From Hymenobacter radiodurans (GTDB lineage Bacteria > Bacteroidota > Bacteroidia > Cytophagales > Hymenobacteraceae), in NCBI RefSeq assembly GCF_004355185.1, contig NZ_CP037922.1:1674001-1738000 (forward strand): a stretch of DNA of 64,000 nt. Direction: 5' to 3'. Within the stretch, counting starts at the first letter, position 1. Each line of letters opens with the position of its first letter. Shown here piece by piece: positions 18,647-27,867 of the stretch. The notes beneath the pieces were generated by a model. It was given only the letters and a program-made list of their open reading frames with translations, was not told where the DNA came from and did no database searches. A program made the position numbers and the translations under genes.

Positions 18647-19372
18647 CTACTTATTCGTAGCGTAAGAAAGCCCTACTGTTAAGTTCGTATTATCATTAAA
18701 GCGGCCTTCAATCACTCTGCTTTCGTGGGTGTAGTTATAAGTAAAGTTAGCGGCTAAGCGACGCGAAAGCTTTAGAGCAATGGTTGTTAAGTTGCTAAAG
18801 CGATAATCACCAAAATCGCTGAGGGAAGGCTGATAGTAAGTGAGCGCGCTCAGGGTAACGATGCTACGTGAGTAAGCTACCTTCAGCCGAGCGGAATTGC
18901 GGGCCGTAACGCGCTCCGTACCATCCTGAAAATTGGTCGACTCGCGGATAATAAGATTACTCACCGATATTTCACGCCCCAGCGAATCGGAGTAGAAGGC
19001 CCAGCCCGGCCCAGCGCCCAGCTGCACCCGGCGGTCGATGCCACGCAGGTTGCTACTCTCGAAGCCACCGATGCCATAGAAGCGGAAACGCCCGAAGCGG
19101 TAATAAGGCGTCGCGTTCAGCAGAAACTCCCTTTCCTTGAGTAGGCGGTCCTGCTTGCCATAAATAAAGCTTCCACTTAAGGGCAGACCAATATGCTCGC
19201 CGCGGGTGAAAGTGGCGGTGTGGGCAGTAGATAGTAGGGTGCGGTTCACGCCACCTGCACTGTAAGCACCCGTCAACTGGCCGGTATATACGATAAGCGT
19301 CGTGTCGGGGGGCAAATCCTGGGCCTGCACGGAACAAGCAAGCAACACGAGAAGTAAGGCTAAAAGGTGCAT
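18647..19372 (-). CDS. DUF481-type secreted beta-barrel protein
   Basis: The 241-residue protein starts with a signal peptide (LLALLLVLLACSVQAQ). The mature part has alternating aromatic beta-strands (TPYYRFGRFRFYGIGGFE, LGAGPGWAFY, IVTLSALTYYQPSL, NFTYNYTHES, LTVGLSYATNK) and fits the DUF481 plan of salt-induced outer-membrane proteins. The function is unknown, and a location in the outer membrane is inference. It is alone on the minus strand, with a terminator of the upstream transketolase gene just before its start. Confidence 0.72.
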   Translation of the reverse strand: MHLLALLLVLLACSVQAQDLPPDTTLIVYTGQLTGAYSAGGVNRTLLSTAHTATFTRGEHIGLPLSGSFIYGKQDRLLKEREFLLNATPYYRFGRFRFYGIGGFESSNLRGIDRRVQLGAGPGWAFYSDSLGREISVSNLIIRESTNFQDGTERVTARNSARLKVAYSRSIVTLSALTYYQPSLSDFGDYRFSNLTTIALKLSRRLAANFTYNYTHESRVIEGRFNDNTNLTVGLSYATNK

Positions 19373-19427
19373 GGGATGACGGAAAAATCAAGGGCCGGCA
19401 TGCAGGCTGACCATTGGTTGGAGATAA

Positions 19428-19467
19428 ATAAAACAGTCCGACGCCACGGGGGCATCGGACTGTTATT
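19428..19467 (-). terminator. Terminator after the transketolase C-terminal gene
   Basis: AACAGTCCGA pairs with TCGGACTGTT around a 13-base loop, followed on the minus strand by TTTAT. It is 23 bases after the gene's stop. Confidence 0.75.
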
Positions 19468-19489
19468 GGAATGATTCGGCTGGTTGGCG

Positions 19490-20446
19490 CTATTTTTTGC
19501 GGGCCATAACCCGTTCTACAGCCGCCACGATGTCGTTTTCCATCAGCCCGTATTTCTCCATGAGCTGATCGGGAGTGCCGCTCTCACCGAAAGAGTCGTT
19601 GACGGCCACCATTTCCAGGGGAAGCGGCTCTTCGCGGGCCAGCAGTTGGGCTATGCTGTCGCCGAGGCCACCGTTCATCTGGTGCTCCTCCGCCGACACC
19701 ACGCACCGCGTTTTGCGCGCCGATTGCAGAATCGCGGCCGCATCCAGGGGCTTGATAGTGTGGATGTTAATGATTTCGGCATCAATACCTTTTTCGGCCA
19801 GAAGCTTACCCGCCAGGATAGCTTTCCAAACCAAGTGTCCGGTGGCAAAAATGCTAACATCAGTTCCCTCGTTGAGCATCACGGCTTTACCGATTTCAAA
19901 CTGCTGGTCGGCGGGGGTAAAGTTGGGCACCACGGGCCGGCCGAAGCGTAAATACACCGGACCTTCATGATCGGCAATGGCGATGGTGGCCGCTTTGGTT
20001 TGGTTGAAGTCGCAGGGGTTGATGACGGTCATGTGGGGCAACATGCGCATCATGCCCAAGTCCTCCAGAATCTGGTGGGTCGCGCCGTCTTCACCGAGCG
20101 TAACGCCCGCGTGGGAAGCACAGATTTTCACGTTTTTGCCCGAGTAGGCAATGCTCTGCCGAATCTGGTCGTAGACGCGGCCGGTACTGAAGTTGGCGAA
20201 GGTGCCCGTAAACGGAATTTTGCCCCCTATAGTCATGCCAGCAGCCATGCTCATCATGTTGGCTTCGGCAATCCCTACCTGGAAAAAGCGCTCGGGAAAA
20301 TCTTTCTTAAACGCATCCATTTTGAGCGAACCCGTGAGGTCAGCGCACAAGGCTACTACGTTTTCGTTGGTTTTGCCAAGCTCATGCAGGCCAGCGCCAA
20401 AGCCTGAGCGCGTGTCTTTGGATTCGGAGTAGGGGAATTCTTTCAT
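19490..20446 (-). CDS. Transketolase, C-terminal subunit
   Basis: This 318-residue protein has the pyrimidine-binding domain and the C-terminal domain of transketolase (ADLTGSLKMDAF, MAAGMTIGGKIPFTGTFANF, SHAGVTLGEDGATHQ, VSAEEHQMNGGLGDSIAQLL). With the N-terminal subunit it forms a split transketolase of the pentose phosphate pathway that uses thiamine diphosphate. The ATG at 20446 (MKEFPYSESKDTR) is used; the upstream extension is not family-like. The N-terminal partner is 1.6 kb upstream on the same strand, separated by a VWA gene and a palindromic element. A short hairpin (20486-20503) lies between VWA gene and this one. Confidence 0.9.
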   Translation of the reverse strand: MKEFPYSESKDTRSGFGAGLHELGKTNENVVALCADLTGSLKMDAFKKDFPERFFQVGIAEANMMSMAAGMTIGGKIPFTGTFANFSTGRVYDQIRQSIAYSGKNVKICASHAGVTLGEDGATHQILEDLGMMRMLPHMTVINPCDFNQTKAATIAIADHEGPVYLRFGRPVVPNFTPADQQFEIGKAVMLNEGTDVSIFATGHLVWKAILAGKLLAEKGIDAEIINIHTIKPLDAAAILQSARKTRCVVSAEEHQMNGGLGDSIAQLLAREEPLPLEMVAVNDSFGESGTPDQLMEKYGLMENDIVAAVERVMARKK

Positions 20447-20507
20447 TATGAGTAAGAGGTTGTAGTAACAGAACGAGCAATTCCCTTCCTTTTCAGGAAG
20501 GATACTT

Positions 20508-21906
20508 TTATTTCCCAAACATACTCACCGAAGTCGTCTGTCCGCTGCGGATGGTAAAATTCCGCACATCCGTAAACTGACTGCCGGTGGAGTTTTTGGT
20601 ACGAAATACCAGGCGGTAGGCACCCGGCTGCATTGTCAGGTTGATTTTGCTGGTGGATTCAGGCAGGTTATAAATCCAGGTTTGCGACTCGTCGTCGTTG
20701 AGTTGATAAATACTTCCGTAGCCCGCCAGATCCGTGACAATGTTCAGCGTGCCGGGCGCCGGGTACGTCACCATTGTTTCCTGACCTTGTTTGATTGTGA
20801 CGCGCCGGATAAGGCGCGGCAGCGTAAGCACTTCCACTTCATAATTGCCCCCAGCAGCTTCTGCCTGCTTCCAAAAGGCAGCGCCACCACCGTAGCCTCC
20901 TGGCCCTGCGCCCGCACCACCGCCTGAACCGTGCCGTAGGGGTTAGGCGTCATGTTTGGCCCCTGCAAGCGGAGCGTACCCTGTGGCGTTTTGTAAGTCA
21001 GTAAGTTGGCTTGGCCCGGCTTTATTTTCAGGTCGGCTTGGCGTACGGGCGGCACCGTATTGATAATGAGGTCGTAGGACTGAAGCGCATCGATGTCGAG
21101 CACATCGGGCTGGCCTTTGGCGTCGCGGTAATGCACGTAGTTGTATTCGGGCTGACCAGTGGCGCTGTTGATGAAGGTCATGTTCACGTTGCTTTCCACG
21201 GGCTTGCCATCGGCATCGGTGAGATTTACCCGGACGGTCGTTTTTTGTAGAGTCTGGGTAATAACATTGTCAAGCACTGAGCGAAAGGTCTTCACATCGG
21301 CCGCATTATAATACTGGCCGAGACATTCGAGCTGCTTGCCAAACTCTTTTTCGGCCCCGATGCCAATGACAAAAGGCTTCAAAAAGATATGCTTGCGCTG
21401 CAAGGCCAGCGACGTAGCACACGGGTCGCCCTGGCAGGATTCGAGGCCGTCGGTAATGAGAATGAGCACGTTACGGGCTGTTTTATCAGCCGGAAAGTCA
21501 TTGGCCGATTGCAGCAGCGAATACGTGATGGGCGTATTGCCACGCGGTTGCAGGGTCTGCAGCTTGGCTTTAATGGCCTGCGCATTTTTAGAAGCGAAGG
21601 CTACTTCCAGGCGCGAGTCTTGGCAGTTATTTTCCTCCCGACTGTACTGATGGCCGTACACGCGCAAACCCAATTCCAGATTTGGGTAGGTGTTCAATGA
21701 GTCTACCATCTTAGCCAGCAGGCTCTTAGCAACTTCCATGCGCGGCCTACCTTCCCACACTGCTCCCATGCTCCCCGAGGCATCAAGCAAAAACAGGATG
21801 CGGGTAGTGCGAGGCTTTGCGGGGGGCAAATTCTGCGCGCACAACGGGGCTGTGAGCACCAAAATGCCCCCAGCAGTATTCCGCACAGGCACCGGAGTTG
21901 GCTCAT
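20508..21906 (-). CDS. Secreted VWA-domain protein (two frameshifts)
   Basis: Repaired length is 466 residues. Residues 1-25 are a signal peptide (MSQLRCLCGILLGGILVLT...CAQ) that exists only if the C5 at 21867-21871 is read as C6. A von Willebrand A domain follows with a complete MIDAS: DASGSM, RGNTP and TDGLES. Two beta-rich C-terminal parts follow. A second break at the C5 at 20848-20852 is repaired by one base to QKLLGGNYEVEVLTLP. Extracellular or periplasmic adhesion or assembly is the usual role of such proteins; the partner is unknown. The start region touches the palindromic element upstream. Confidence 0.8.
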
Positions 21907-21921
21907 AAGCAGGCGGCTAAG

Positions 21922-22025
21922 TTGAACGTCATGCAGCGCAGCGCGAAGCATCTCGCGTGCCTAGTAAGCGTGGTAGCCTCATATCAGCACGCGAGATGCT
22001 TCGTGCTGTGCTGCATGACGTTCAA
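21922..22025. repeat. 104-bp palindromic (REP/MITE-like) element
   Basis: Two 39-base arms (21922-21960 and 21987-22025) are inverted copies with only two mismatches, around a 26-base spacer. The outer end reads TTGAACGTCATGCAGCGCAG and the inner part GAAGCATCTCGCGTGC. The RNA would form a very stable stem-loop. It lies between the transketolase N-terminal gene and the VWA gene. The form is that of bacterial interspersed palindromes mobilised by RAYT-type transposases, but only one copy is visible in this window. Confidence 0.85.
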
Positions 22026-22054
22026 TTTTATAAAGCCCAGACTGCAGCTCAGAT

Positions 22055-22954
22055 TTAATAGTCTGACGCTTCTTCTACCAAGAGCTGCTGCAAAGCTTTC
22101 TCCAATTGTTCATCGTTGGGAGCCACGCCGTGCCACTTGTGCGAGCCCATCATGAAGTCGACCCCTGCGCCCATCTGCGTGTCCATCAGCACCATAATGG
22201 GTTGGTCCTGACCGAGTAGTTGGCGTGCTTCTTCCAGCGTAGCAATAAGCTTTTCGAGGTCGTTGCCGTCGGTTTCGAGTACGCGCCAGCCAAAAGCTTC
22301 AAACTTGGCGCGCAGGCTACCCAGGTTCATAATTTCTTTGGTAGAGCCGTCGATCTGCTGACCGTTACGGTCCACAATGGCAACCAGGTTGTCTACCTTG
22401 CGGTGCGGCGCGTACAGGGCCGCTTCCCATACTTGGCCTTCATTCAGCTCGCCGTCGCCCATGAGCACATACACCGTGCGGTTGTCCTTATTGAGCTTTT
22501 TGGCTTGAGCCGCCCCAACGGCAACGCTCAGTCCTTGGCCCAATGAACCTGAGGCGATGCGCACGCCGGGCAGGCCTTCTTCCGTGGCAGGGTGGCCTTG
22601 CAGGCGCGAATTGAGCTTCCGAAACGTAGACAGCTCACTGACCGGAAAGTAACCCGAACGCGCCAGAACAGAGTAGAATACCGGCGAAATGTGCCCATTC
22701 GATAGAAAAAACAAATCCTCATCGTGGCCTTCCATCGAGAAGTCTGGATTGTGCTTCATGATGCGGAAGTACAGCGCCACCAGCAGATCGGTGCAGCCCA
22801 GCGAGCCGCCGGGATGGCCCGAATTCACGGCGTGAACCATGCGTACTATGTCGCGGCGTACCTGCGCGGCAATCTGTTTTAGCTCAGCAATGCTTTTTTC
22901 GCGCTGAGCGGGCTGGGTTTCGGTCTGTACGTTGGCGGAACTGGACTGCGACAT
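22055..22954 (-). CDS. Transketolase, N-terminal subunit
   Basis: The 299-residue protein carries the thiamine-diphosphate domain of transketolase: HAVNSGHPGGSLGCTD, SNGHISPVFYSVLAR, GSLGQGLSVAVGAA and the cofactor motif GDGELNEGQVWEAALYA ending in VDRNGQQIDG. It needs the C-terminal subunit at 19490-20446 to form an active enzyme. The start at 22954 (MSQSSSANVQ) is chosen because a promoter-like -7 element lies upstream and the longer reading is atypical. The two subunit genes are usually adjacent; here about 1.6 kb separate them. Confidence 0.9.
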   Translation of the reverse strand: MSQSSSANVQTETQPAQREKSIAELKQIAAQVRRDIVRMVHAVNSGHPGGSLGCTDLLVALYFRIMKHNPDFSMEGHDEDLFFLSNGHISPVFYSVLARSGYFPVSELSTFRKLNSRLQGHPATEEGLPGVRIASGSLGQGLSVAVGAAQAKKLNKDNRTVYVLMGDGELNEGQVWEAALYAPHRKVDNLVAIVDRNGQQIDGSTKEIMNLGSLRAKFEAFGWRVLETDGNDLEKLIATLEEARQLLGQDQPIMVLMDTQMGAGVDFMMGSHKWHGVAPNDEQLEKALQQLLVEEASDY

Positions 22955-22982
22955 ATAGTAGGTTTTGAGAGGAGGTTTGGAG

Positions 22983-23011
22983 CGAAGATAAGGGGTGAAA
23001 TTATGCGCCAA
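22983..23011 (-). promoter_or_regulatory. Putative promoter of the transketolase N-terminal gene
   Basis: On the minus strand, TTGG (23008-23011) and TATCTTCG (22983-22990) are spaced 17 bases apart, about 30 bases before the ATG at 22954. This is close to, but not exactly, TTTG / TAnnTTTG. The -33 overlaps the end of the peroxiredoxin gene. Confidence 0.45.
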
Positions 23012-23453
23012 GCAGCTGAGCCGCGTGATTATTGGTGTCTACTTTCGCTATTATCTTTTCGATGTTGCCCTGCTCATCTATCAGAAATGTGTGGCGCATG
23101 GTGCCCATATACTTGCGGCCGTACATCGATTTCTCCTGCCATACACCGTAGGCTTCCACTATTTTCTTGTCTTCATCTACCAATAGCGGGAAGGGTAGGT
23201 CGTATTTGGTGGCGAATTTCTGGTGCGACTTTTCTCCGTCGATGCTCACACCCAATACTTTAATGCCAGCGGCGCGCAACTCAGCCTGGTTGTCGCGCAG
23301 ATTGCAGGCTTGGGCCGTGCAGCCCGAGGTGTCATCCTTAGGGTAGAAGTAAAGCGCGACTTTCTGCCCGCGCAGGTCTTGCAGGCGAATAAGGTTACCG
23401 TTTTGGTCGAGGGCTTCGAAATCGGGGGCGGGTTCGCCGGGCTGAAGAGACAT
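23001..23453 (-). CDS. bcp: Thioredoxin-dependent peroxiredoxin (Bcp/PrxQ type)
   Basis: The 150-residue protein matches peroxiredoxin Q/BCP: FYPKDDTSGCTAQACNLRD holds the peroxidatic C45 and the resolving C50, followed by VLGVSIDGEKSHQKFATKYDLPFPLL and MRHTFLIDEQG. It reduces hydrogen and organic peroxides in the cytoplasm with thioredoxin. It lies just after a lipocalin gene (12-base gap) in a minus-strand run that starts with the FAH-family hydrolase. Confidence 0.93.
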   Translation of the reverse strand: MSLQPGEPAPDFEALDQNGNLIRLQDLRGQKVALYFYPKDDTSGCTAQACNLRDNQAELRAAGIKVLGVSIDGEKSHQKFATKYDLPFPLLVDEDKKIVEAYGVWQEKSMYGRKYMGTMRHTFLIDEQGNIEKIIAKVDTNNHAAQLLGA

Positions 23454-23464
23454 GGGGGCAAATA

Positions 23465-24025
23465 TTAGGTTAAGCTGGTTGCGGGTTGGGAGGTGAAGAT
23501 GAGCTTTTCTGTCGGAAAGCCGGCAGCTTGCGCCACTGCAATTAGTTGCTCACGCACGGGCTGAGCCAGTTGGGGTGTGCGGCTCAGCAGCCACAGATTC
23601 TCGCGGCCGGGCTCACCTACCAGCACGTATTGATATTCAGGGTCGAGGTCTAGAATCCAGTAGTCGCCTTCGAAGGGCCAGAAAAAGCTAACCTTGAGCT
23701 TGGCGTTCGTGGCAGAATCCACTACGCGGGCCACGCCACGCACTATCTCCAGCGAGCCGGTTGGGCTGCCTTTGCGGCAGCTGTTCACCACAGTTACTTT
23801 TCCGTCCGGCCGCAGCGTATATTCAGCCGTCACGTGCTGGCAGCCTTTTTCAAAACGAGTAGGAAGGCGGGCGATTTCATACCAGACCCCCATGTAACGC
23901 GCCAAGTCGACGTGCTCAACTACAGCCAGCGGTGCCCGACGACGGCTCCGCGAATACACCAGGCTCGCCGCCGCTACAGTAACAGTGGCGGCCGCTGCAA
24001 AAAGAATAGGACGACGAGTTTTCAT
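23465..24025 (-). CDS. Bacterial lipocalin (Blc-like)
   Basis: This 186-residue protein has an N-terminal membrane helix (9-26) with no lipobox cysteine, then the lipocalin signature YMGVWYEIARLPTRFEKGC, VTAEYTLRPDGKVTVVNSC, FFWPFEGDYWILDLD and YQYVLVGEPGRENLWLLSRTP. It probably binds lipids or fatty acids in the envelope, like E. coli Blc, but is anchored by a helix rather than a lipid. It is co-oriented with the peroxiredoxin gene. Confidence 0.87.
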   Translation of the reverse strand: MKTRRPILFAAAATVTVAAASLVYSRSRRRAPLAVVEHVDLARYMGVWYEIARLPTRFEKGCQHVTAEYTLRPDGKVTVVNSCRKGSPTGSLEIVRGVARVVDSATNAKLKVSFFWPFEGDYWILDLDPEYQYVLVGEPGRENLWLLSRTPQLAQPVREQLIAVAQAAGFPTEKLIFTSQPATSLT

Positions 24026-24081
24026 AGGTTGGTGCTTGGTTAGAAATGTGCTTCAGGTGGATGCGGTTTTGCCCCCAGCGC

Positions 24082-26076
24082 TTAAATCTTGAACTGCAGA
24101 ACTTTCTCATTGCCGGCCTGATCGGTTAGGCGTAGCTCCGCTTCGCCGGCCAGAGGTACCGTTTTGTCCTTCGGATCGGTGAATAAGGTAGCGTTTTTGT
24201 ATTCGTAGCGCAGCATGCGCCACTGCCCGTTCACCAGCAAACGGTAGCTGCTCAGCCCCGAAAGATTATCTCCTACTATAAAGGTGAGGCCTGCCGGCGA
24301 CTTGCGCACCAGGCGCGCCGTTGGAGCCAGCGTATCGGTCAGAATACGGAAGGAGCCGAACGTTTTCACCGGGAATGTAATCTGTTCACCATCCCATTTG
24401 CCCCCCTGATAGATGCGAGCGCCTTTGTAGTTGATCATGTACACGGCCGAACGAGTTTTGTCGGCCACGGCCACGGGCGGCTTCAGGGTAGCTTGCAGCG
24501 GCTTAAATAAAGGCGTGCGCGCATTATGGATTGTCCAGAGCCCTTCTTTGTAACCGTTTTGCAGATACAGGGTATCAAACAGCGTAAGGGGAGAGAAAAC
24601 CAGATTCTGGACTCCGTTGGCAAATGACTGCTCCGACGCGGCCGGAATAAGGGCTTTCGGCTCGAAGGCCTTCGTCAGCTGCCCAAAGCGAATGGAATCG
24701 GGCAGGCCGGCCCGCAGATCGTAGAGGTATACATTCTCACTTTGCACCGTGTAGCTCGGCACGACCTCGAGGCGGCGGTTGCCGCGCATCAGCGTAATAT
24801 TTGCCCCCTGGCGGCTGGTATCCGGATCGGTGGCCACTACCTTGAGAATATTGCGGTTGATATCGTAGCGCAAGGCCGGCTTGCGTACGCTGGCATTGCG
24901 GGTTTTAAAGTAAGCCGGCTTCTGGCCGCGCAGCACAAACGAGAAGGGCGTGGTATTACCATACGAGTCGCTCATTCGCACTTCAACCGTATATAGCGCC
25001 CCATCTTCTAACCGCAATTTGCCCTTATTGCCGTTGGTATTATAGATCGGCAGCGTATTGCCATCATCCACGAAGAGCTTTTCGAAAGTGCGGCCGTTCG
25101 TCTGTTGCCACTGATAATCAATGTGCTGCGAAATCTGGCGGGAATCGCTAAAAGGGACAGCGTCGATAACATGACGATAGTGAGGCTGTCCGTTTACGCG
25201 CACTTCCACCCGTTGCAGGCCATTGCGGTTAGTAGCGAAATCGAAGCGGTCGAAGCCCTGGACAAACAAGCCCACGGTGCCAAAAGCTGTGATGGTATCG
25301 GGGTGGACGTAAGGCGTGCCGGGAACTGAAGGCGTGGGGGGCTTTTTAGGCGTAAAAACTGCCTTGTCGAAGCGTCCTTGTACGCGAGCCTCAATACCGA
25401 GGGGCTCTACGGCAAAGGCCTGCAATGTAGGTGCTATGTGGTCCTGAATCTCCGCAAAACCCCCGAAGCGCAACGGATTTAGCTGTCGATCTTCCGCGTC
25501 GCGCACCTCCCAGTGCAAGTGCGGGCCACCCGAGCCGCCCGTGTTGCCCGACATGGCTACAATATCGCCGCGCTTTACCACGAACTGGTTTGGCGTTGGA
25601 AACAGCTCCAGCTCAAATGTTTGTTTGGCGTACTGCTGCTGGCGAAGGAAATCTGCCACCGGCCCTTCGAAGGTGTTGAGGTGACCGTATACCGTCGTTA
25701 GTCCGTTGGGGTGAGTGATATACAGCACATTGCCATAACCGAATGCCGATTGCTTTAGCCGCGATATGTAGCCATCGGCGGCGGCGTACACTGGCAAACC
25801 AATGCGGCCATCGGTTTTGATATCCAAGCCACCATGAAAGTGGTTGGCCCGAATCTCTCCCATGCTGCCCGTCAAAAAGTTAGGCTTGCCTGGCTTAATG
25901 GGAAACATGAAATAGTCGGCCGGCACGCTGTCCAGCGGCGTGATGGGCCGGGTGGCCTTGGTTTCGGGCGCTGCTTTCGCCGCGCCGCGCGGCGAAACCG
26001 GCCCATTGAACGGGGCCGGCCGCAGACTCATAGCCGCCAAGGCGGCCACTCCGGCTACTACAGCTAACCCACTCAT
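24082..26076 (-). CDS. M23-family peptidase with long C-terminal beta region
   Basis: The protein has about 664 residues from the ATG at 26076 (MSGLAVVAGVAALAAMSLRP, a membrane-anchor or signal helix). A second in-frame ATG at 26145 would overlap the upstream stop and is less likely. The LytM/M23 zinc peptidase domain is at about 80-210: HFHGGLDIKT, GNVLYITHPNGLTTVYGHL and SGNTGGSGGPHLHWEVRD. The remaining 450 residues are beta-rich and Ig-like, with no clear family. M23 enzymes cut peptidoglycan cross-links or activate amidases; HxH and HxxxD are intact. Confidence 0.85.
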   Translation of the reverse strand: MSGLAVVAGVAALAAMSLRPAPFNGPVSPRGAAKAAPETKATRPITPLDSVPADYFMFPIKPGKPNFLTGSMGEIRANHFHGGLDIKTDGRIGLPVYAAADGYISRLKQSAFGYGNVLYITHPNGLTTVYGHLNTFEGPVADFLRQQQYAKQTFELELFPTPNQFVVKRGDIVAMSGNTGGSGGPHLHWEVRDAEDRQLNPLRFGGFAEIQDHIAPTLQAFAVEPLGIEARVQGRFDKAVFTPKKPPTPSVPGTPYVHPDTITAFGTVGLFVQGFDRFDFATNRNGLQRVEVRVNGQPHYRHVIDAVPFSDSRQISQHIDYQWQQTNGRTFEKLFVDDGNTLPIYNTNGNKGKLRLEDGALYTVEVRMSDSYGNTTPFSFVLRGQKPAYFKTRNASVRKPALRYDINRNILKVVATDPDTSRQGANITLMRGNRRLEVVPSYTVQSENVYLYDLRAGLPDSIRFGQLTKAFEPKALIPAASEQSFANGVQNLVFSPLTLFDTLYLQNGYKEGLWTIHNARTPLFKPLQATLKPPVAVADKTRSAVYMINYKGARIYQGGKWDGEQITFPVKTFGSFRILTDTLAPTARLVRKSPAGLTFIVGDNLSGLSSYRLLVNGQWRMLRYEYKNATLFTDPKDKTVPLAGEAELRLTDQAGNEKVLQFKI

Positions 26077-26128
26077 CTTTACTATTTTATTACTGCCTCG
26101 AACTTGGTACTGCACAATTTTAAACGCT

Positions 26129-26743
26129 TTACTTAACAGCAACATCCAACAACTTTTCGTTCTCTATATACCCCTCCAGCCGGTCGCCAATATGCACAGG
26201 ACCCACGCCGCTGGGCGTGCCAGTAAAAATCAAATCCCCCATTTTTAACGTAATAAAGCGGGATATGTATGCAATCTGGGCGGCAAAATCGTGTAGCATC
26301 ATGCCGGAGTTGCCCTGCTGCCGAACTTCACCATTAACTTCCAGTCGGAAGTTGATATTGCCCAAATCAGCAAATTCAGTCACGGGCTTAAAGGTGGTAG
26401 AAAGCGGCGCTGAGCCATCGAAGCCCTTCGCTAACTCCCACGGCAGGCCTTTCGCTTTGGCTTTGCTTTGCAGGTCGCGGGCCGTGAAATCAATGCCTAG
26501 CCCGATAGCATCGAAGTAATTAGAGGCAAACTGAGGCTCGATGTTCTTTCCGTTCTTACAGATGCGCATCACCAACTCAATTTCGTGGTGAATATCCTGC
26601 GAGAAATCGGGGTAAAAGAAGGGCTGATTGCGCTGCAATAAAGCCGTGTCGGGCTTGGCGAAGATGACGGGCTCGTCGGGCGTTTCGTTTTTAAGCTCAG
26701 CTATATGTTCGGCATAATTACGACCGATGCAGAGTATTTTCAT
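26129..26743 (-). CDS. Fumarylacetoacetate hydrolase-family protein
   Basis: The 204-residue protein has the FAH fold: CIGRNYAEH, FAKPDTALL, DIHHEIELV with metal ligands, IDFTARDLQ, KGFDGSAPLS and IFTGTPSGVGPV. Members are Mg-dependent hydrolases or decarboxylases (such as acylpyruvases or oxaloacetate decarboxylases) in central and aromatic metabolism; the exact substrate cannot be assigned. Its stop is 53 bases from the M23 peptidase start. It is divergent from the M48 lipoprotein. Confidence 0.88.
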   Translation of the reverse strand: MKILCIGRNYAEHIAELKNETPDEPVIFAKPDTALLQRNQPFFYPDFSQDIHHEIELVMRICKNGKNIEPQFASNYFDAIGLGIDFTARDLQSKAKAKGLPWELAKGFDGSAPLSTTFKPVTEFADLGNINFRLEVNGEVRQQGNSGMMLHDFAAQIAYISRFITLKMGDLIFTGTPSGVGPVHIGDRLEGYIENEKLLDVAVK

Positions 26744-27046
26744 TTCTGTATGATGCTTAGTGACTTGAGCTTAGCCTGTCAGCCGGGAGTGTGCCCCAGG
26801 AATAAGCGGCTCCCGCAGCCACAGGCCTGTGCAGCCAAAATTAGGGCTATTTCTGTGGCGTAGGAAATAAATAAGGCTTCGCTCACCATTAGAACTGCTA
26901 AGGTCAAGCGGTTAGCACTAAACATTTACCCTAGGCGCTATCGTATAGGCTGAAGCTACTAAAGCTGGGCTGTAAGGCGGTTTGGCCTTATAAATGCTAT
27001 GCTTTGGGAGTTAAGTGCCATTTTATTCCAAAGCAATCTTACTGTC
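26744..27046. other. Intergenic region between divergent genes
   Basis: This 303-base gap separates the FAH-family gene from the M48 lipoprotein gene. A plus-strand TATGCTTTG at about 26995-27005 is one base off a -7 consensus, but no -33 partner fits. I see no ORF or RNA. Confidence 0.5.
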
Positions 27047-27843
27047 ATGTTTAAAAAGTTTCTTGTAGCCAGCTGTCTGTTTGTGGCAGTAGGCTGCTCT
27101 ACCGTTCCAATTACGGGTCGTCGCCAGCTTAGCTTGGTGTCTGATGCCGAGATAAATACCCTGGCCGCCCAGCAATACCGCGAGGTAATCAGCCAAAGCA
27201 AGCTTTCATCTAATTCCACCCAAACGGCCATGGTACGGCGGGTAGGACAGCGCATACAGCAGGCTGTAGAAACATATTTTCGCCAGCAGAATGCGCAGGA
27301 TCAGCTATCTGGCTATGCTTGGGAGTTTAATCTTATTCAGGACGATGCGCAGCAGAATGCCTGGGCAATGCCGGGGGCAAAACGGCCGTGTATACCGGTA
27401 TATTGCCTATTACCCAAGACGAAAATGGTCTTGCCGTAGTAATGGCTCACGAAATAGCGCACGCCGTAGCCAAGCACGGCAGTGAGCGGATGAGTCAGGG
27501 TTTGGTACAGCAACTCGGTGGTCAGGCCTTGGGTGCTGCCCTTTCAACCAACTCCGCCACCACCCAGCAAGTAGCTTTGCAAGCCTTTGGCGTAGGCTCG
27601 CAGTTGGGCCTGCTTCGTTACGGTCGCAACCAAGAGTCGGAAGCTGATCGATTGGGCCTTATCTTTATGGCTATGGCGGGCTACAACCCCGATGGAGCCG
27701 TTGGTTTCTGGCAGCGTATGGCTGCCCGCGACAATGGAGCATCGCCACCTGAGTTCCTCTCCACGCACCCTTCCAACGAAACGCGCATCAACGATATTCA
27801 AAGCCTGCTACCAGAGGCGCGTAAGTATTACAAAGCGCGCTAA
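27047..27843 (+). CDS. M48-family metallopeptidase lipoprotein (frameshifted)
   Basis: The start is the ATG at 27047. Residues 1-19 form a lipoprotein signal with lipobox FVAVGC, so it sits in the outer or inner membrane. The frame is lost in the G5 run at 27373-27377; one more G gives NAWAMPGGKTAVYTGILP and a 265-residue protein. The zinc site is HEIAHAVAKHGSER with ESEADRLG, and the domain has the BepA/LoiP-type periplasmic M48 form. It likely works in envelope protein quality control. The lipoprotein and micro-ORF that follow may share the transcript. Confidence 0.88.
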
Positions 27844-27867
27844 TCCCGTTGCTACTGTCTGTATCCA

